From: Pseudochelatococcus lubricantis
GTDB lineage: Bacteria > Pseudomonadota > Alphaproteobacteria > Rhizobiales > Beijerinckiaceae
Length of the DNA: 64,000 bases
Assembly (NCBI RefSeq): GCF_042432495.1
Contig: NZ_JBHLXC010000002.1
Span: 744,001 to 808,000 of the forward strand
Reading direction: 5' to 3'
Under the pieces are notes generated by a model, which saw nothing but the letters and a program-made list of their open reading frames with translations, was not told the origin of the DNA and searched no databases. Shown piece after piece: positions 43,648-52,155 of the stretch; positions within the stretch are counted from its first letter, which is position 1; each line of letters starts with the position of its first letter. The translations under genes were made by a program, and so were the position numbers.

Positions 43648-45058
43648 GGGAAATGAGTCTCTCGCCGTTCGAGCCTGGTGTCGGAGCCGCCGTATCCGGC
43701 AATTCGTCAGGAATCTGATGCTGAAGCCGCTCCGCCGCGCGCCGGGCACGCACGGCCGCAAACGTCTCGCCCGTCGCCGCCAGCACGGCGTCATCCTTCG
43801 CAAACTGTTGCCAGCGAAGGATCGCCGTATCGCAATAATGAGGATCGATCTCCATTGCCCGCGCGCGGCGCCCGACCTTCTGGGCGGCGATCAGGATCGT
43901 GCCGGAGCCGCAGAAGGGGTCGAGCACGATGCCGCCCCGGCTCGAGCAGTCCTTCATCGCATCGGCCACCATCGCGACCGGCTTGACCGTGGGGTGAAGG
44001 GCAAGCTCCTCCCTCGCGGTTCTGCCACCCGAGCTGATGCCGCGATAATTCCAGATATTGGTCCGGTAGCGACCCTTCTGGCCGAGCTCGAAGGAATTGA
44101 TATGCGGCGCGGTGCCCGCCTTCCAGGCAAAAATCAGCTCATGCCGGGAACGGTAGAAACTCCCCATACCGCCGTTGTCCTTCACCCACACGATCAGGTT
44201 CTTGAGGTCGGAATAATGCGCCTCGCCCGCCCGCTGCATTTCCATGAGGTGGCGCCAGTCCATACAGAGGAAGTGGATCGAGCCGTCCACGCTGAAGGAG
44301 GCCAGGTGGCCGATGACCGTGGACAGGAAGGCGGTGAAGCCGTCCCGCGACATTTCCCCTGAGGCCATGGCGAACTCACGGTGGCGGATTTTTCCCGCCC
44401 CGCCGACATGGCCGTCGATCGGGACGTTGTAGGGCGGATCAGTGAACACCATCTGCGCCCGCTCGATCCGGTCGCCCGCCGTCATCAGTAGCCGATAGCT
44501 GTCGGCCTCCTGCGCATCGCCGCAGACAAGTCGGTGATCGCCGAGCAGCCAGACATCACCCGCCTCGGTCGTCGCCACGGCGCCGCTGTCGATGGCCGGC
44601 ACACGATCATCCCGCGGATCAGAGTCGTCGCGGGTGCCGCCGATGTCGATGAGATCGTCGATCTCGGATATCGAAAAGCCGGTGAGGCCGATGTCGATCT
44701 CCGGCGCCTGCTCGATGAGAAACTGCAGCTCGATGGCCAGAATTTCCTCGTCCCAGCCGGCATTGAGGGCGAGTTTGTTGTCCGCCAGGATGTAGGCGCG
44801 CTTCTCGGCCTCCGACAGCGATGCGATCAGCCGGCACGGCACTTGATCCATGCCGAGGAGTTTCGCCGCCTCGACGCGGCCATGCCCTGCCAGGATGCGG
44901 TCATGCTCGTCGATCAGCACGGGATTGGTGAAGCCGAACTTTTTGATGCTGTCGGCGATCTGACGGATCTGCTTTTTCGAATGCGTCCGCGCATTGCGGG
45001 GATAAGGCGTCAGGTCCCGGATACCCTTGTTCAGGAGCCGTTCAGCGTCCATCGTCAT
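43640..45058 (-). CDS. ParB-N domain fused to DNA adenine/cytosine-N4 methyltransferase
   Basis: A 472-residue fusion. Residues 1-110 form a ParB/sulfiredoxin-like domain (NPVLIDEHDRILAGHGRVEAAKLLG). The rest is an N6-adenine/N4-cytosine methyltransferase with catalytic FTDPPYNVP before the AdoMet-binding DPFCGSGTILIAA, i.e. beta-class motif order. Common in alphaproteobacterial phages next to DUF5681 and TerL; it probably modifies phage DNA or marks packaging sites. No restriction enzyme is adjacent. I start at 45058 (MTMDAERLL) after GGGAGG; the first residues and 45052 are equally possible. Confidence 0.9.
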   Translation of the reverse strand: MTMDAERLLNKGIRDLTPYPRNARTHSKKQIRQIADSIKKFGFTNPVLIDEHDRILAGHGRVEAAKLLGMDQVPCRLIASLSEAEKRAYILADNKLALNAGWDEEILAIELQFLIEQAPEIDIGLTGFSISEIDDLIDIGGTRDDSDPRDDRVPAIDSGAVATTEAGDVWLLGDHRLVCGDAQEADSYRLLMTAGDRIERAQMVFTDPPYNVPIDGHVGGAGKIRHREFAMASGEMSRDGFTAFLSTVIGHLASFSVDGSIHFLCMDWRHLMEMQRAGEAHYSDLKNLIVWVKDNGGMGSFYRSRHELIFAWKAGTAPHINSFELGQKGRYRTNIWNYRGISSGGRTAREELALHPTVKPVAMVADAMKDCSSRGGIVLDPFCGSGTILIAAQKVGRRARAMEIDPHYCDTAILRWQQFAKDDAVLAATGETFAAVRARRAAERLQHQIPDELPDTAAPTPGSNGERLISHE

Positions 45059-45701
45059 GGACCTCCCGCTGAACGGCTGCGCTGACATGATCTTGCTTTG
45101 AGTTCCCGTTGCCCGCGCTCGCGTCGGCATGGGTCTTCAACCTGTCGGCCTGTGCAAGGCAAAGCTCGGCGAACCGCCGGAGGAATGCCTCGTCGGGTTC
45201 CAGTCCGGTCGCCGACCAGCCGGCATAAGCCTGCTTGAACAATTCCTCGGCGTGAAGCGGACCAATCGCGCTGTGGCGGACGATCTCGTCCCAGAGGGTG
45301 ACGATGCCCAACGATAGGGGATCGGCAGGCATGCCATCCTGGCCATATCTCCGGAGAACGGCTTGGCCGATCGACGAGGCGGCGAAGGTGTCGACAACGC
45401 GGGAGAATTCAGGCGAAGCCTTCTCGAGCTGATCAGCGTCGAACAGCCATCGCTGCGCAAAGGCGTCACGGCGTGCCTCTTCCAAATATTGTTCGCCATG
45501 CTGTTGCCACTGGCGCTGCAGACGGCGGAGCACCGCGGGAAACTCCGGATCGTCCTCATCGAGCAGTGAGCGGAAGGCTCCTGTTGCGTTCGGCGACAGG
45601 CCGAAAATCAGGTTCCGCACTGCTTGCCGCAGCAGGCGCTGGTCGTGTTCGCGATTCGGTGCCGTGCCCATTGGGCGGCCGCGTTTCCTGGGAATCGTCA
45701 T
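45042..45701 (-). CDS. Hypothetical phage-module protein
   Basis: A 219-residue soluble protein I do not recognise. The start MTIPRKRGRPMGTAPNR is an AT-hook-like basic arm (KRGRP), followed by helical, charged sequence and the block PADPLSLGIVTLWDEIVRH. It overlaps the ParB-methyltransferase gene by 17 bases, so it belongs to the packaging operon. A DNA-binding role is only suggested by the N-terminus. Confidence 0.7.
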   Translation of the reverse strand: MTIPRKRGRPMGTAPNREHDQRLLRQAVRNLIFGLSPNATGAFRSLLDEDDPEFPAVLRRLQRQWQQHGEQYLEEARRDAFAQRWLFDADQLEKASPEFSRVVDTFAASSIGQAVLRRYGQDGMPADPLSLGIVTLWDEIVRHSAIGPLHAEELFKQAYAGWSATGLEPDEAFLRRFAELCLAQADRLKTHADASAGNGNSKQDHVSAAVQREVHDDGR

Positions 45702-45737
45702 GGCCTCGATCCATCTTGGTCATCCGGGAACAAGATG

Positions 45738-45774
45738 GATTAATTAATGACGTATCGCAACGTCATTAATTAAA
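45738..45774. promoter_or_regulatory. AT-rich palindrome upstream of the packaging operon
   Basis: TTAATTAATGACG and CGTCATTAATTAA form a perfect 13-bp inverted repeat with a short ATCGCAA-type spacer-containing loop, about 35 bases upstream of the hypothetical gene's start on the minus strand. Position and symmetry suit an operator for a phage repressor or a promoter-proximal binding site. Confidence 0.5.
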
Positions 45775-46033
45775 TGCAATTGTGTCACTGTCTCCTAATG
45801 TCGCCTGAATCTTGTTTTTTATTCTGAAAATTCAACTCATTAGAGGATTCGGAGACTCCGACGCTCACTGTGAATGCCGATGACGATTGGCTTGTTACAA
45901 GCCTTGTCGAGAATGGCGCTCAGCGTAAACATTGTGCGATCGATTCGCTGCAGGATATCGATGCGATGAAGCAGCGAGAATAACCTGGCGATACCGATCC
46001 GTAAGGTCTGTTAGTTAGCTTCGAACGCAAAAG

Positions 46034-46117
46034 GGCGGGATGCAGTCATTCGCGGCAAATGCGAATACAGTAACTATCTTGCAGGAAGGTGACGTTCGAA
46101 TCCCGCATGTCCCGCCA
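46034..46117 (+). other. tRNA-like remnant
   Basis: GGCGGGA at 46034 pairs perfectly with TCCCGCC at 46110, and a T-loop-like GTTCGAATCCC precedes the 3' arm, followed by A. An internal 6-bp stem ATTCGC/GCGAAT has a 7-base loop. The T-stem and D-arm do not pair, so this is not a working tRNA. It could be a decayed tRNA or tmRNA fragment carried as an attachment site. Confidence 0.35.
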
Positions 46118-46277
46118 TTTTTCGTCGATGGTTCGCTATTGTCGCTGCTCTCCGCATCCCAGCAAGCGACATGGTAAATCGCCGATTCTATGCTAAAGTT
46201 TAATGTCGTGGGCGAGAGAGGTGGTTCGATTTGTTTGAACAGGTTCCGGGCGTTTTCTAAGTGGTTTTCCGCCTTGG

Positions 46278-47108
46278 TTATGCCGCTGCCGCTTCGGGCA
46301 TTGGCGGGGTGAAGTAGGCCTGATGTGGGGTTTTCCCGTCAAGCGATGAATGCGGGCGGCGGCTGTTGTAGAAGTTCAGATATCGACCTATTCCGGCGCG
46401 AGCCTCGGACACGCTGGCATAGGCCCGCAGGTAAACCTCCTCGTATTTGATGGTCCGCCACAGGCGTTCGACGAAGACGTTGTCACGCCAGGCCCCCTTG
46501 CCATCCATGCTGATCTTGATTTCGCGCACCGCCAGCACCTTGATGAAGTCTGTCGAGGTGAACTGGCTGCCCTGGTCCGTGTTGAAGATCTCGGGCGTGC
46601 CATGTCGCGCCAGCGCCTCTTCCACAGCTTCTATGCAAAAATCGGCTTCCAGCGTGATAGACACCCGCCATGCCAGAACGCGCCGCGTGAACCAGTCCAG
46701 CACGGCGGCCAGATAGATGAACCCACGGGCCATGGGGATGTAGGTGATGTCCATTGCCCAGACCTGATTGGGCCGGGTGATGGGCAGCTTCCTGAGCAGA
46801 TAGGGGTAGACTTTGTGCCCCGGCGCCGGTTTCGAGGTGTTCGGCCGACGGTAAAGCGCCTCGATCCCCATGCGTTTCATCAGCGTGGCAACGTGCCGCC
46901 GTCCAACCTTGAACCCTTCCTGGACCATCAGCCCCTGCAACATCCGGCTGCCCGCGAACGGGAATTCCATGTGCAGCTTGTCGATCCGGTGCATCAGCTT
47001 CAGATCGGCATCTGACACAGGGCGAGGCTTGTAATAGAAGGCCCCCCGGCTGATACCCAGCACAACCGCCTGACGGCTGACGCTCAGCCTGGCTGTGGGA
47101 TCGATCAT
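46278..47108 (-). CDS. IS3-family transposase OrfB
   Basis: A 276-residue integrase-type catalytic subunit: HTH_21 region (SRGAFYYKPRP), then the DDE core with VWAMDITYIPMARGF, EIFNTDQGSQFTS and DNVFVERLWRTIKYEEVYL. It overlaps the OrfA stop (ATGA) at a run of A residues (GCAAAAAGATG), where a minus-1 frameshift would make the OrfAB fusion, as usual in this family. Intact. Confidence 0.93.
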   Translation of the reverse strand: MIDPTARLSVSRQAVVLGISRGAFYYKPRPVSDADLKLMHRIDKLHMEFPFAGSRMLQGLMVQEGFKVGRRHVATLMKRMGIEALYRRPNTSKPAPGHKVYPYLLRKLPITRPNQVWAMDITYIPMARGFIYLAAVLDWFTRRVLAWRVSITLEADFCIEAVEEALARHGTPEIFNTDQGSQFTSTDFIKVLAVREIKISMDGKGAWRDNVFVERLWRTIKYEEVYLRAYASVSEARAGIGRYLNFYNSRRPHSSLDGKTPHQAYFTPPMPEAAAA

Positions 47109-47416
47109 CTTTTTGCGCTTGGCAACAGACCCGCCTTGCCGAGCGCGCCGGACAAAAAATCGTTCTCCAGCGTCAGTTCCCCGATCTTCGCATGCAGGGC
47201 CTTCACATCGATCACCGGTTCCGGTTCAGTCTTCGGGGCTTCCCCGAACACTCCGGTCGCGCCCTCGAGCAGCTGGTCACGCCACTGCTTGATCTGGTTC
47301 GGATGAACATCAAAATCCTGCGCCAGTTCGATCAGCGTCTTCTCGCCCTTGATCGCAGCCACCCCCACTTTTGCCTTAAATGCCGGGCTATGGTTCCGGC
47401 GCGGTCGTCTCGTCAT
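47105..47416 (-). CDS. IS3-family transposase OrfA
   Basis: A 103-residue helix-turn-helix protein (FKAKVGVAAIKGEKTLIELAQDFDVHPNQIKQWRDQLLEG, split) with a C-terminal leucine-zipper-like segment (LHAKIGELTLENDFLSGAL). It recognises the element ends. Intact. Confidence 0.92.
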   Translation of the reverse strand: MTRRPRRNHSPAFKAKVGVAAIKGEKTLIELAQDFDVHPNQIKQWRDQLLEGATGVFGEAPKTEPEPVIDVKALHAKIGELTLENDFLSGALGKAGLLPSAKR

Positions 47417-47708
47417 GGTCTTCTCCTCGCTCGCAGCATCATGCTGCTGTTGCGCGGAAAATCCACTTATCCCGGATGTTCAGTTTTCCGGAACCACCTC
47501 TGAATCACGATTGCATCGTCGACGCAATTTGCAAGGTTGCACCGGAAAACACCGCGCGATCTTGCAAACAACAATATTTCAGGCGGCAGGATAAGCGCAA
47601 TAATTCAAGGGGTTGGGAATTCTTCACGGGCGACTCACTCATGCGCAACATAACAAGCCTCTGATCAGCCTGCGCTGATCAGACGGTTAGGCGAGCTGGG
47701 CGCGAGCC

Positions 47709-49139
47709 TTAGCTCTGCCGCTTGGGAACGGCGACCCCACCTTTGCGCAGGATCTCGGCCTCAACACGGAAGATGTCGGGCACGTTGACCTTTCCGTTGG
47801 ACCGCTCCTCCATTACCCCGACATCGCGCATCGCCGACAACAGGGCGGCCAGATCATCACCCTCAAGGAATTTCACCGGCATGGACTTCGGGTCGGAAGA
47901 ACCGCCGTCTCGGATAGCCTTGACCACGTCCGCCTCCTGCCAGAACTCGAAAAGACGCTCGCGTTCCAGCGGAACAAACTGCCGACGCAGCGCCTCAAGC
48001 GCCGGCTTAATCCAAGGGTAGTCCTCGTAAAGCTCCACTAGGCGGCTGCTAGATGCTGAACGCACACCATCCGAGAGTCCCAGATGATCAACAGAGCGGT
48101 CTGTAGGCGCGGGCCTGTGCTCGGCGGCCTTTTTCCATGCAATCAGGAAACTGCGCGGGGAACAGGTATCTGCAGCATCGCTCAAGTGGAGGGGCACCCA
48201 AGTGTAGACCCGACCCCGCTTCTTATTGCTTCCCATAAACTCGCCCGCAATCACCTTTATAATCTGCTCCTGATCGCCGGCTTGCGACCATCCTCTTGAG
48301 CTTCGGTGGGGTAGTTTCTCATTCTGGGCAATCAGATCCAGTTGCGCCTGTGATGAGGGGTTGCGGATCAGTTCGAATAGGAGCAATCCATAGAGCTCGT
48401 TCGGGCGCCATATTAAGTTTACATGATCGTTGCGGATCTTAGAACTGTCGGGAAAGCGGAACAGGTCATGATCCGCAAATTGATCGACGCGCATAAAAAT
48501 CTTCGTGCGTATGGCACGGAAGGACTGCAATCCAACCGCCAACGCGAGCAGCGCTCGGGTGAGCTTGCGGATATCATTCCAATCGCGACCAAGCCGATCA
48601 AGCGCATCGAATACAATCAGAAGATTCCTGTTGCTTTGCAAAAAAGTGTCATCCGCTATCGACAATTCGCGAGAGTAGAGCATCGGATCGCTCTTGAGCC
48701 GTTCTATAATTCGGTTCAGCGATTCGCATGGGACGGTTCGCTGAACGATACGGACTAGTACCGCCCGCCATATCAGATCTGGGGTGATTCGACGGTCAAG
48801 GAGAGCAGCAATCTCATCGATCGTTGGGGCTGTTGGACTTGTCTTTGCCGAACCATTGAAGCCGATGACGACATCGGACTGCTTTAGAATGCGGTGACCG
48901 TATTCTTCGGCGACTCTATCTCGCACCGTTTGGTTTGTCAGCGCATGGGTCCAAAAGCTTTTCCCCATTCCGCGATTGCCGACCACAAGCTGGCGACGCA
49001 GGTCAAGCACACCGCGATGACCTTCCGGAAAGAATGCCTTATCCAAAGCGATGGATTCGTTGGGCTGAATATTCGGTGACGGATCGAATTCAGCCATTGC
49101 TGCACGTATCACAGAAAAGTCGGGGCTTGCATAAGTCAT
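47709..49139 (-). CDS. P-loop ATPase, Sll1717-like, last gene of putative defence operon
   Basis: A 476-residue STAND/AAA-like ATPase. Walker A is VVGNRGMGKSFW (residues about 52-63), Walker B is NLLIVFDALDRLG (about 170-182) and an arginine-bearing KIFMRVDQF follows about 45 residues later, the pattern of Sll1717-type P-loop proteins. The C-terminal 60 residues (DLAALLSAMRDVGVMEERSNGKVNVPDIFR) look like a winged helix. Its start overlaps the stop of the KGGVGR ATPase gene. Such ATPases act as sensors or effectors in bacterial conflict systems; which applies here is unknown. Confidence 0.75.
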   Translation of the reverse strand: MTYASPDFSVIRAAMAEFDPSPNIQPNESIALDKAFFPEGHRGVLDLRRQLVVGNRGMGKSFWTHALTNQTVRDRVAEEYGHRILKQSDVVIGFNGSAKTSPTAPTIDEIAALLDRRITPDLIWRAVLVRIVQRTVPCESLNRIIERLKSDPMLYSRELSIADDTFLQSNRNLLIVFDALDRLGRDWNDIRKLTRALLALAVGLQSFRAIRTKIFMRVDQFADHDLFRFPDSSKIRNDHVNLIWRPNELYGLLLFELIRNPSSQAQLDLIAQNEKLPHRSSRGWSQAGDQEQIIKVIAGEFMGSNKKRGRVYTWVPLHLSDAADTCSPRSFLIAWKKAAEHRPAPTDRSVDHLGLSDGVRSASSSRLVELYEDYPWIKPALEALRRQFVPLERERLFEFWQEADVVKAIRDGGSSDPKSMPVKFLEGDDLAALLSAMRDVGVMEERSNGKVNVPDIFRVEAEILRKGGVAVPKRQS

Positions 49140-50479
49140 TATTGTAAGCCCTCCTCTGCCCTAGTCAGATTTATTGCGGACCAGAGTTCAGATAGGAACG
49201 GGCGGAATGTCTGTTCGTAGAAGGACTGGGTCAATTGCCCCGGGGTGCGGCTCGGATCGAAATCGATGAAAGCTGAATTGAACGGAACAATCAGTGGCCA
49301 ATGCGGGGCAGTCTTGTCATCTCGCACAAAACGTAGGAATTCTGCCGAAGCATCGTCTGGTTCCTCGGCATCGTAAATATGTGCCGAATAGAGTTCGAAC
49401 ATCTCGTCGATGAAGAACTGTTCCGCCACGTCATTGCCGGCGCTGGCCTTGGCGTAGACCGGTCGGAGCATAGTGCGCCATTCGGTGTCCCTATTCTGCG
49501 CCCGATCGCGCTGTGCTAGCAATTGAAGCGCTGCAAAAAGTGCCCGGTAACCTTCAACCGTCTGCTTCTGGGCTGTACCAAAAAGCAGGACCGTCGCACC
49601 CAGTCCCAGAACTGCTGGCGCTGCCAGTTCGGCCAAACCCGCGCGACTGTCGATCAGGACGACGTCATATTGTTCGCTCTTGGTGGTCGCCGAGATCATC
49701 ATTGAAATCTGCTTGGCGACCGATATGGAACTCCCGTCGACGACATCCTCTATCATCGCTCTCGCCAGCTTGGGCAATATGTTCTCGGGATGGCTTAGCG
49801 AACGGCGGCCAAGCGCCGGAAAGACGTCGACCCGTCCTCCATCGGCGGATGTCAGTTCGCTTGTACCAATATAGTGGTGCATATCGGCATCGGGCACGCC
49901 CCCTAGGCCATTCTCGACCAAATAGTCGATGACACCCAGTTCCGGGATGCGGCTGGAATCCAGCAGAAGATCGCCAAGACCCGGCGCCTCTAGGTCGAGG
50001 TCCACGACCAGTACGTTGCGATTAGCCCGCGCAAGATCAGCCGCTGCAACAGCAAGCGCCGTCGAGCGTCCGACACCGCCCTTCAGCGCGGCGAATACCA
50101 CCCTCGGCGGAGAGACTGGCCCGGTCGCCGGTGCATCAAGCCAGCCTGCGCCGACGACGCGGCGATCCACGAGACGGCAGAACGTCTCGCCGATCTGCAC
50201 CGGCAGCGCGAGGGGCTCAGAAAGCAGGGTTTCAGCTCCGCCGTCCCCACGAAATCTGACTGGGCGATCGCTGCGCGCGTAGACGCCGAGAGCTTCGATC
50301 ACCGCGTGGCCAAGCTCGCCGCGCTCATTCTCATCCCTTGGCGTACGATCTGCCACGAAGCCGAGACGCCCCGATGAGTCCCGCAGCACGATACCAGCTT
50401 CGACAAAATCGGAACCCGCCAGCCTAGCCAATGTGGCGACCAACAGGGACAACGCATCGTCAAACATGATACCGGTCAT
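49139..50479 (-). CDS. KGGVGR-variant ParA/MinD-type ATPase
   Basis: A 446-residue SIMIBI-class ATPase. An N-terminal about 120-residue domain I do not recognise (LARLAGSDFVEAGIVLRDSS...) precedes a deviant Walker A, ALKGGVGRSTALAV, in which Arg replaces the usual Lys. VLVVDLDLEAPGLGDLLL and YDVVLIDSRAGLAELAAP are the further ParA/MinD motifs. The C-terminal 150 residues are helical. ParA partition systems lie next to ParB and a centromere, but neither is present, so a signalling or defence role is more likely. Stop and start codons overlap with both neighbours. Confidence 0.8.
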   Translation of the reverse strand: MTGIMFDDALSLLVATLARLAGSDFVEAGIVLRDSSGRLGFVADRTPRDENERGELGHAVIEALGVYARSDRPVRFRGDGGAETLLSEPLALPVQIGETFCRLVDRRVVGAGWLDAPATGPVSPPRVVFAALKGGVGRSTALAVAAADLARANRNVLVVDLDLEAPGLGDLLLDSSRIPELGVIDYLVENGLGGVPDADMHHYIGTSELTSADGGRVDVFPALGRRSLSHPENILPKLARAMIEDVVDGSSISVAKQISMMISATTKSEQYDVVLIDSRAGLAELAAPAVLGLGATVLLFGTAQKQTVEGYRALFAALQLLAQRDRAQNRDTEWRTMLRPVYAKASAGNDVAEQFFIDEMFELYSAHIYDAEEPDDASAEFLRFVRDDKTAPHWPLIVPFNSAFIDFDPSRTPGQLTQSFYEQTFRPFLSELWSAINLTRAEEGLQ

Positions 50480-50904
50480 CAGATCGCATCCATCCGAGCC
50501 ACGAGGTCATTCGCGCTTCTCCGCCAGGCATCTATACGAGCATCCAGGATTTCGGCGGTTGGCGCATAACGCATGTCGGTGTTCCAGTGCTGAAAGAGCG
50601 ACGCATCCTCAGCAATTACTCGCAGTTCCCCTGACCGCCTGCCATGAATCGTGTCGCGCAAGCTGGTCTTCAGCGACTCGAAATGAGCATAGAATGGATC
50701 ATCCCGGCGTTGATTTTCTGCCATTGGCTTCATACCGCTATCGCGCATAATTTCCTTCACGGCCAATTCGCCACTGAGGCCGAACAGGTAACCAGCGACT
50801 GCACGGCATCCCGGCTGGGCACCCGCGGTGGCGGCCTCGTACAATTCGCGGGCAGCACGCAGGTGGCGGCGGGCAGATGTCGAAAAATCCGTACTGTACA
50901 CCAT
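50479..50904 (-). CDS. HEPN-like small protein, first gene of putative defence operon
   Basis: A 141-residue all-helical protein. ARRHLRAARELYEA..., AGYLFGLSGELAVKEIM and HFESLKTSLRDTIHG with a closing WNTDMRYAPTAEILDARIDAW resemble HEPN-domain proteins. A possible RNase-type Rx4-6H pair is RDDPFYAH, but its position is not the canonical one, so catalysis is uncertain. First gene of the operon, overlapping the ATPase gene at 50479. HEPN proteins are common RNase effectors or scaffolds in defence and toxin systems. Confidence 0.65.
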   Translation of the reverse strand: MVYSTDFSTSARRHLRAARELYEAATAGAQPGCRAVAGYLFGLSGELAVKEIMRDSGMKPMAENQRRDDPFYAHFESLKTSLRDTIHGRRSGELRVIAEDASLFQHWNTDMRYAPTAEILDARIDAWRRSANDLVARMDAI

Positions 50905-51873
50905 GCTGCTTTCCTCGCGCTCGTGGCAAACTGTCTTGAGGATAGTATTAGCCGCTTAAGCGCAATTGGTCGAGGGCGCGAAGTCACCGACCCGGGAGGT
51001 GCGAGTCGCTACTTCGAGGCGTTGCCGCAATGCGGCGTGAACCGGACAGGAACGCCAGGAGAGGACCGAGGCATGAGCTCTTGATTGTCTGAGCGGGGGC
51101 GGATCTTTCCGGATAACCCTCGCCGTGCGGAGCGGAGGGAGAGCCGTCGTGTATATCATCCTTAGAGAGGCTGGCTGCGTCGGGTCGACAGTGACTCGCG
51201 CTTCTGGATCGTAGCGAGCCGGTCAGGTTGGTGACGCGCAAGGTACTCCGCGATGCGACGCTGGAGAGGGGCGGGGTCAGGATCGCCACGCCGTATGTCC
51301 GCGACACCGTCCTCCGGTTGTAAGCGCGGTTCCAGGCTGGCCGGCGTGTCTTCCTGCTCGCTACCCGGCTGACCCGCCCCTCGACATGGGTGTAAAGGAA
51401 CGTTCGGGTCACGTCCCGCGTGCCCCAGGATATACGATCCGACAGGCCCGAAAGATCTTGGCGCCTATGCCGCCTACTAAGAACCCCTAACAAAACCTCG
51501 CGGGGTCGGCCGGCCGGGTCTTTTGGCCCCCTGCCATGTCGCCGATCCTCGCCGATGCAACCAGCATCGACTGCGTTCGGCTCCTCGCAGGATGACCAAA
51601 ATCCCTCAGCCAGCCTCACCCCGGAGGTTTTGTTAGGAGTTCTAAAGCTGGTCAGATGAAACCCTTCCATGTTCATGCCGGCCAGCTCCCTGCTGGCACG
51701 AGAAAATTCCCTGTTCGGACGTTCAGGGAAATTCGTCGTAACCAACTGAATTAGCGGATAAACTCACATCGAAAACAGCACTCGGAACCCGATTCAGTCG
51801 AAATTTCCCTGCTTTTTCCCGGAAAGCAGGGAAATCCCATACAGAGACCGGTACTCGCTGGACTACGCCCACC
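50905..51873. other. Non-coding region upstream of the putative defence operon
   Basis: Nearly 1 kb without a gene I can support. A 253-codon minus-strand frame (50984-51745) is open, but its composition is Arg/Ser-rich, matches no family I know and runs through a MITE, so I regard it as spurious. The operon promoter should lie close to 50905-51000. Otherwise the region holds the MITE at 51481-51642. Confidence 0.5.
51481..51642. mobile_element. 162-bp MITE, IS427/IS5-group-like
   Basis: Terminal inverted repeats GAACCCCTAACAAAACCTC and its complement with one mismatch (GAGGTTTTGTTAGGAGTTC) enclose a sequence too short for a transposase. TAA flanks both ends (51478-51480 and 51643-51645), matching the TNA target duplication of the IS427 group. 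A non-autonomous element. Confidence 0.75.
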
Positions 51874-52155
51874 ACCAGGCACCCCGCTCTTGCTGGGTTT
51901 TTCGTGTCCCGTTCCCAATGGATACGACATTTCCGCAGGTTAGCGGGGATAGTCTCTGTCCGAGTGGTTGCTGCGGGGGCTTTCTGCCCCGTTCCCGCCC
52001 TCTCTTCAGCCTTCGTCTCTGTCGAGCTATTTCCGTGACCACTTCACCTGCCGCATGATGCTGGCGGATCGCCTGGATGTGGCGGACTGTCCCGATGGAT
52101 CGCTCTTGGATGCCGGGCCTCGGGCAAGCTGACTGATTCGGCCGATGCCCCTCGC

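Larger units (their letters stand above)
45702..46216. other. Non-coding stretch upstream of the phage module
   Basis: About 515 bases without a supported gene. It has an AT-rich part near 45735-45840 with a repeated TTAATTAA-type sequence (GATTAATTAATGACG, GTCATTAATTAAATG; 45736-45776) forming a dyad that includes a near-perfect inverted GTCATTAATTAA / TTAATTAATGAC. A tRNA-like remnant lies at 46034-46117. It probably contains the promoter of the packaging operon. Confidence 0.5.
46217..47501 (-). mobile_element. IS3-family insertion sequence
   Basis: About 1.28 kb with imperfect inverted repeats that share AGAGGTGGTTC at the left end and its complement at the right, around the standard orfA/orfB pair on the minus strand. 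Exact ends could be 5 bases inward (TGGTTC...GAACCA). I see no clear target duplication. Confidence 0.8.

Noticed and set aside
43640..45058. Restriction-modification system
   Set aside because: A methyltransferase is present but no endonuclease gene adjoins; neighbours are phage packaging genes.
49139..50479. Plasmid-type ParA partition protein
   Set aside because: No ParB gene or centromere-like iterons lie nearby, the Walker A is the KGGVGR variant, and the gene is locked into an operon with a HEPN-like protein and another ATPase.
50984..51745. 253-codon minus-strand open frame upstream of the putative defence operon
   Set aside because: It contains a complete MITE, is Arg/Ser-rich, has no recognisable domain and no good ribosome-binding site.
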